64,000 nucleotides of DNA from Lutraria lutraria (lineage: Eukaryota > Mollusca > Bivalvia > Venerida > Mactridae). The stretch covers positions 9,010,414 to 9,074,413 of the forward strand of contig OZ026835.1 of NCBI GenBank assembly GCA_964023205.1, given 5' to 3'. This document shows positions 58,899 to 64,000 of the stretch, in pieces. The notes under the pieces are model-generated. The model saw only the letters and a list, made by a program, of their open reading frames with translations. It was not told the DNA's origin and made no database searches. The position numbers and the translations under genes were made by a program. The first letter of the stretch is position 1, and each line of letters starts with the position of its first letter.

Positions 58899-60967
58899 TG
58901 CGAAATAAATTTATGCGATGCACCTTTGCGAATCATAAATTTTAAAAGTCTTAAAATAGAAGTTGCATTTTATGCATTCATATTTGAAATAAAAAATACA
59001 TTATTAGCTTTTTGAGAGTTACGCGCCTATATTTGTGAAATACATGATAAGAATATTGCACTTTGATTTGTGAATTATATGTTGACTGTTATAGATGAAA
59101 TTAAATAATTGGTTAATGAGGCGCATATTCAGAAATGAGTTTTATATACATAACAGGTATTTACTGGCAAATAATCTGGGCTAATGTGTTTTAGAGACCT
59201 CGTTGTAGAGTTATCTAATGTGTACATGACCGGACCATATCACGAGTTATAATTTGTGTATACCTTCCAGCCAACCTGCCAGATTTACCCAAAATGACGT
59301 AAGATGATTTATGAAACAAACATCGCTATGCATAGTTACATACCATTAAGATAATATAACACAGATTTCTGAAGTGATTTTGATACATTTTAATACTTTT
59401 TTGTGAGCAAATGTAGTCTTGGATTCTTGTATTTCATACAACTTGAAATAGCTTACTTAAAGTAGCAAATAACCGAATTAATTGTTGGATGTCATTTGCT
59501 TTTAGTTAATCCAACAAGTCTCTTTGTCGATAATCACAGTTTCGTCAGGTATTCGAAAGCCTTAAATAATTTCTCAGAAAAAAATCCCAGCGGTTACCAC
59601 GGAAGCTGCCATTTTGAAAGAAACTACTCAAGTGATAATGGTCTTTGAGGAGAAGGGACACTACTATGTTTATTGACGATTGCGTGAGTTGACGAGTTAC
59701 CTACCTTTATCGTGTTGCTCGCTAATCTTTCACGAAATAAAAATCGAAGAATATATACAATGTAACAGCTGACCAGATAAAAGGTTAATTCTAACATAGT
59801 TTTTGTGCGAATGAGCGATAAAAATTATTCTACGGTAGGCTATCTAGATATATCATTAAAATCATTTCACAGACAATCATTTCTTTGAAAAGTCCATTAC
59901 GATCTAAATCTTTGTCAATACATAATAGGAAGTATACAGTCATATATTATTCAAGGGGCATGCCCAGGAACTGCTGTGATTTTTTTTCGTACTCCAAAAA
60001 CGCGTTTGTCACTTGTAAAACCAATTATTACTGAAAAGTAAAAAGAATGTGCGTTCAAAAATGACCCCATAACGCGCACGTCGGTATTTGTATGTCGGTT
60101 TGAATAAAAGGCTAACAGCCTTTTATTGACGACAACGATATTTCCGATACGTCTGAGAGTTTAACTGAGCATGTGCGCTGCCTTTCAAGTGAACTTAACA
60201 TGAGCAATACTTACCATTTCAGTTTGTTGACATTTTTTCAGCGAGGTTTTTGGTTTTGACAGATCCCGAAAGGGTGGAGTAGTGAAAATGACAAATCGGA
60301 AGGTTTGGTAAATCTTGAAATGTGCTTTTTTAGTAAACTAGCGGGATGTTTTGTAAATATTTTACAGGGCTTTCATAAATTGATTTAGGCATTAAAATGA
60401 TACCAATTTGATTGCTATTCAAGACGCTTCAGTTCCAGGACATGCCCCTTTCAGGCATAACACATGTTTGGCTGTTCCATTTAACCCAAGTGATTGTAAA
60501 TTTAAGCAAATAAATTGACCAATGACGACACGTTTTGATACAGAGGAGCAACCTCTTATTACTTTGACTTATTCAAATTTGAACAGAATACAAAAAGTCA
60601 GAGACTAATGTCAGAATAAAGATATACCGGGCTATTATAATGCTTAACATAATGTGGTTCGTGCCACCGAATATCTGCGCTAACAGACTCTTATCAAAAA
60701 TGTGTGTGTATAATACGCTAACACTTAGGATACCGTTTACAGACTTATACAACAGTCCTTAAATGGTCTTGACATAGTTTTGACCATGTTCCGGCGGTCA
60801 AAAGGTTAACTGGTATCAGTGTTTATGTTTAAAGTGAAAAACTGTCAAACCCATTGAAAGTGTTTAAACGATAGTGTCGTTCTGTCCGTATAATTAATCT
60901 GAAGTTAGCAAGAGGACGTCTTGAGAATCTTACTCTGGTTCTACATATACTAACGAAAGGCAGAAAC

Positions 60968-63569
60968 ATGGATCGCCTTTTGGTCTTATTTCCGGTCATG
61001 CTTGTTTTGTCAGCGGCTATATCCTGTTCAGGTTGTAATGTTACCTTATTTTATGTGATATTTGCTAAATGCTTGTTTTCGAATTTAGGGTAATTTCAAA
61101 TACTAGTTACCTTGCCGGTTCAGTCAAATCAAAGTCTTTAAAGACAGCTGGTTATTAGTAGATGGTTATTTAGTATTTTTAAATCAAGGATAACCTTTTC
61201 AATATTTGTCTAGTTAAAATGTTTAGTCTTCAGATTTATTTTATTTCATTCTTAAATCACTTTTCATATGCATAATTCAATGGAATTATTGCAAAAAATG
61301 GAATATAGAATATAAAGATAACATTAGATAAAGTATTCAGTAGTACTGTAGATAAACAGGATGAGGTATTGAGCAGAAATAGGATAGTAAAATAATTTGT
61401 TTTCCATTTAACATTAATTTCCATTTGATTTGAAGGAATTAAGACAAATTCACACTAAATTAATTACGTAACGGTCCATAATATCCTGAGTATGTGAATT
61501 CATTTTGAAGGCGAGGCCGTCATTTTTAAGGATCTTGATATTTCTATTACTTACTAATAGTCCATTACTTCCAATGGTTATTTCCAAAGAGAATAATGAT
61601 TCTAAATGATGAAAGCATATATTCTGAATGCATTCACGGGGCCATTCTCAGAAGTGATTGGAAAAAGAATATAATATCAAATAATGGTGCTTGTTCTAAC
61701 ATATGAAATGTAAACTTAAATATTCATATTTGTAGATGGACATCTCACGTGCTTATCATGTGATAGTTCTATCGAACCACGTGACTGCCAATATACATCC
61801 AAGTGTGGACCACATGAGGTACTAGTAGTTGTATCATTTTTCAATTCAGTCTTTGGACTAAACCGTCAACATATCCATCTACTTACTATCTGACACTCAA
61901 CTAAGTAGTTCTAACGGTTATCCGATCATGTATTTGTTTCCTGTGGTTTCTAGTAACACTTTAAACACGAAATATTGTTTTCAACAATTTATCAATTAGT
62001 TACATACGGCGATCGATGCACCTACATTTTTTTCTGCATTGTATTCGAACCAACACTAGCTTACCGTTCCACAAAGATCCGACAACTTCCCACATGTGGA
62101 GGAAAATAGGCAGTATTGTTAAATTTTCATGGAAGGGTAACCGGGAGATCTAATCCGTGACAGTGTGAACTTGTGTCGTCTCAACTCACTTTCGTAGCAA
62201 CATAAAATTCATCCAAAAGTCACATATAGAACGATCATATGATATCGAATAAGATCTTGCTACTTTTAAGGATAACAGACCCTAATACAAGAATTTATTT
62301 CTAATCATTAATCACTTGTTTATCTCCAATGAATATGTAGAATGAATTATTTATAAATCATTTACCATGAGCTTTTTCTGTATTGTGTAATTTTGGGAAT
62401 TTGTAAACATGAAATTAAATATGCTATAATTATGATGGTCATTATAGCAAAGTGAGAATACATATTAGTTATATTACCTCCCTTTATGATATAATATTAG
62501 TAATATTACCTCCCTTTATGATGTAATATTAGTTATATTACCTCCCTTTATGATATAATATTAGTAATATTACCTCCCTTTATGATGTAATATTAGTAAT
62601 ATTACCTCCCTTTATGATATAATATTGGTAATATTACCTCCCTTTATGATATGATATTAGTAATATTACCTCCCTTTATGATATAAAGTTAAATACGAGT
62701 ATAATAAACCAGTGTGCGTCTCTAACTGACCCGAGGTTAAACATTTCAAAATTTTATATGGTTGGAAGTTCTTTATTAATCAGTTATGTCTGAATATCAC
62801 AATCATTAAGGATCAGGTACCTCTTATTACTTTTCACTGTCATTAAAAGTTTGTGTTAAGGTCCGTTATCCTTATTTCTATTCCTTCACACAATGTATTT
62901 GGTAGGTTTGTTATACAACTTCGTACGCTACATCGGTTGGTACAATCAAACACAAGACTGGCTGTAGAGATAGCAATGTAAGTAAAACAAAAAATAACTA
63001 GTTGTTGTTTATTTGTAACCGATAAAGTAACACGAAAAAGTGTGCTCTTTTATAATCATATGAGTAAAACAATTCTGTTACAAAAAACTTAGAATTACGG
63101 AATTATCATCTTGAGTGAATGAAAGAACGCTTCATCGTATGTATTGTTTAGTAAGTGCATTTTGCACATTTTGATATCAAGTCATGCGGCAGAGCGAGTG
63201 ACGGCTATGGAAAGCTTCCAAATATAGGAGAGTCATCATGGGGGTCGTAATCATAGACATAGCGATTGAAGCAGTAGAACTTCACTCAAGAGACACCTTT
63301 TTGATGAAATGACAGTAATTATGATATTGTCATCGCAAAATCGACCTTTGAAACCATACCTAAATTAGGTTTACAAATGTATCGGTTTTAATCGCAACAT
63401 CGTTTTATAAGGTTACAATATTACGTAAGGAACTTGATATGCGTGGTACAATATTTATTGCAGCAATGCTCATCGCCGTTAAAAGTACGGGAAACTGGCA
63501 ATGATATCATGATTTGTACCGAGTGTTGCAATGGGACTCTATGTAACAGTGGGTTATGTTCACAAGATG
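60968..63569 (+). CDS. Ly6/uPAR (three-finger) domain protein, 5' four exons, partial
   Basis: Four exons fit in phase: 60968-61031, 61736-61818, 62906-62977, 63464-63569. Exon 1 encodes a signal peptide (MDRLLVLFPVMLVLSAAISC). The mature part starts with the LU signature TCLSC (Cys27, Cys30), continues with Cys39, Cys45, Cys51, Cys69 and Cys75, and ends with CTECCNGTLCN (Cys91-Asn101). That is the cysteine order of three-finger Ly6/uPAR domains, which are usually extracellular and GPI-anchored and act as binding modules. The last exon ends in phase 1 with donor GATG|GTAGGT. The remaining C-terminus, where a GPI signal would lie, is not found before the right edge, so the gene is cut by the window. 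Partner and function are unknown. Intron 2 holds a 32-bp minisatellite and a SINE fragment. Confidence 0.85.
62045..62165 (-). mobile_element. SINE family A fragment in Ly6 intron 2
   Basis: Read on the minus strand: ACCCTTCCATGAAAATTTAA, then GGGAAGTTGTCGGATCTTTG, then TGGAACGGTAAGCTAGTGTT. These match the body of 39060-39150 in order. Head and tail are degraded. Confidence 0.5.
62464..62687 (+). repeat. 32-bp minisatellite, seven units, in Ly6 intron 2
   Basis: Units read ATTAGTAATATTACCTCCCT followed by TTATGATATAAT. ATAT/ATGT and TAAT/TTAT variants alternate in the first four units. Confidence 0.93.
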
Positions 63570-64000
63570 GTAGGTGGCTACCTGTTTTCTTATACATACA
63601 TTTTCTCAGTATCCAAATTAGGACCAATGAACCTTGCCTCTCTCTTGAAGGATATTCTCTATTGCATTTATTTACCGGTCCATATGGTTAACTCAATCAG
63701 TACTGCACAGGATTGTTGACGAGAGGCCGCGAGGCTGTGAGGTCGCGAGTTGAAGCCTCGGACGAACCGCACTTTTATGTGATGCTGTTTGATTTAATCT
63801 ATATTACCACCAAAGTCATTTTCAATTTTCATTCTACGGTTAACATAATAAAATTATTATATGTGGGTCTAGGAAAGTGCTTCTTGCAGGGAAGAAAAGA
63901 ACTCAGTACTGGTTGGTGACACAGAAGTAACTGATAAAACTGATAACTCTCTATCTGTTATAAATTATAATTATTTAATGAAACAGGTAACACAGAGGTA
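63570..64000 (+). other. right edge, intron of the Ly6 gene with possible SINE
   Basis: From about 63713 a CG-rich stretch (GAGGCTGTGAGGTCGCGAG, with TTGAAGCCTCGG as a degraded B box) and a later CTCAGTACTGGTTGGTGAC resemble a tRNA-derived SINE. No exon that keeps phase 1 and continues the LU protein could be supported here. Confidence 0.3.

Larger units (their letters stand above)
56935..60967. other. intergenic region between esterase 2 and the Ly6 gene
   Basis: It contains the GC-rich element at 57844-58259 and the 20-bp minisatellite at 58719-58898. From 58900 to 60967 I see no exon, tandem repeat or recognisable element. Confidence 0.5.

Noticed and set aside
58720..59015. Cys/Leu-rich hydrophobic small proteins
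   Set aside because: They are translations of the 20-bp minisatellite in two frames.
63690..63919. Last exon of the Ly6 gene after the CAG at 63710
   Set aside because: The frame continues, but the sequence looks like a SINE head, lacks a GPI-type hydrophobic end and has no LU-family similarity.

Overview
The window is animal nuclear DNA. It is A+T-rich, the genes are split by GT-AG introns, and repeats are dense (SINEs, LINE tails, minisatellites, foldback DNA elements). A tandem pair of 'short-chain collagen C4-like' secreted genes, a family I associate with bivalves, and tRNA-derived SINEs ending in GTTAAAC-like tails suggest a bivalve mollusc. That is inference from family distribution; no species is claimed. 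Most exons below were joined by hand by matching splice sites, reading phase and conserved protein motifs across introns.

Layout. (1) 2.1-7.2 kb, minus strand: an intact two-exon C4-like gene (2250-3503), a second copy broken by two in-frame stops (5857-7174), and a fragment of a third copy (about 5329-5700) fused to the second copy's 3' flank. (2) 7.2-15 kb: no host gene; SINE copies, a LINE 3' fragment with an in-frame stop, another LINE tail, and a 1.4-kb 29-bp minisatellite ending about 230 bp before the next gene. (3) 15182-34821, plus strand: a complete 22-exon gene for a secreted, probably GPI-anchored Xaa-Pro aminopeptidase (XPNPEP2-like, 701 aa) with all metal ligands present. Its introns hold an old inverted duplication, an (ATTC)n tract, a 41-bp minisatellite and several SINEs. 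(4) 34.8-41 kb: gene-free, with SINEs, a purine tract and a C20 run. (5) 41035-43939 and 52639-56934, plus strand: two paralogous carboxylesterase-like genes, each with one large exon, an intron at the same position and phase, and a short last exon ending in a hydrophobic GPI-type tail. Between them lie a 3.3-kb foldback DNA element with ~590-bp terminal inverted repeats and a 6-bp target duplication, and a 22-bp minisatellite rich in CACGTG. (6) 57-60.9 kb: a GC-rich 416-bp element with a ~10.4-bp internal periodicity, and a 20-bp minisatellite. (7) 60968 to beyond the right edge: the first four exons of a Ly6/uPAR three-finger protein gene.

Every well-supported gene encodes a secreted or cell-surface protein. 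At least three (aminopeptidase and both esterases) end in a GPI-like hydrophobic tail, and Ly6 proteins are usually GPI-anchored as well. No operon or pathway linking them is visible, so the clustering may be chance. The strongest candidates for new structure are the foldback element, a perfect 40-bp palindrome between 7-bp direct repeats, and the helically phased GC-rich element.
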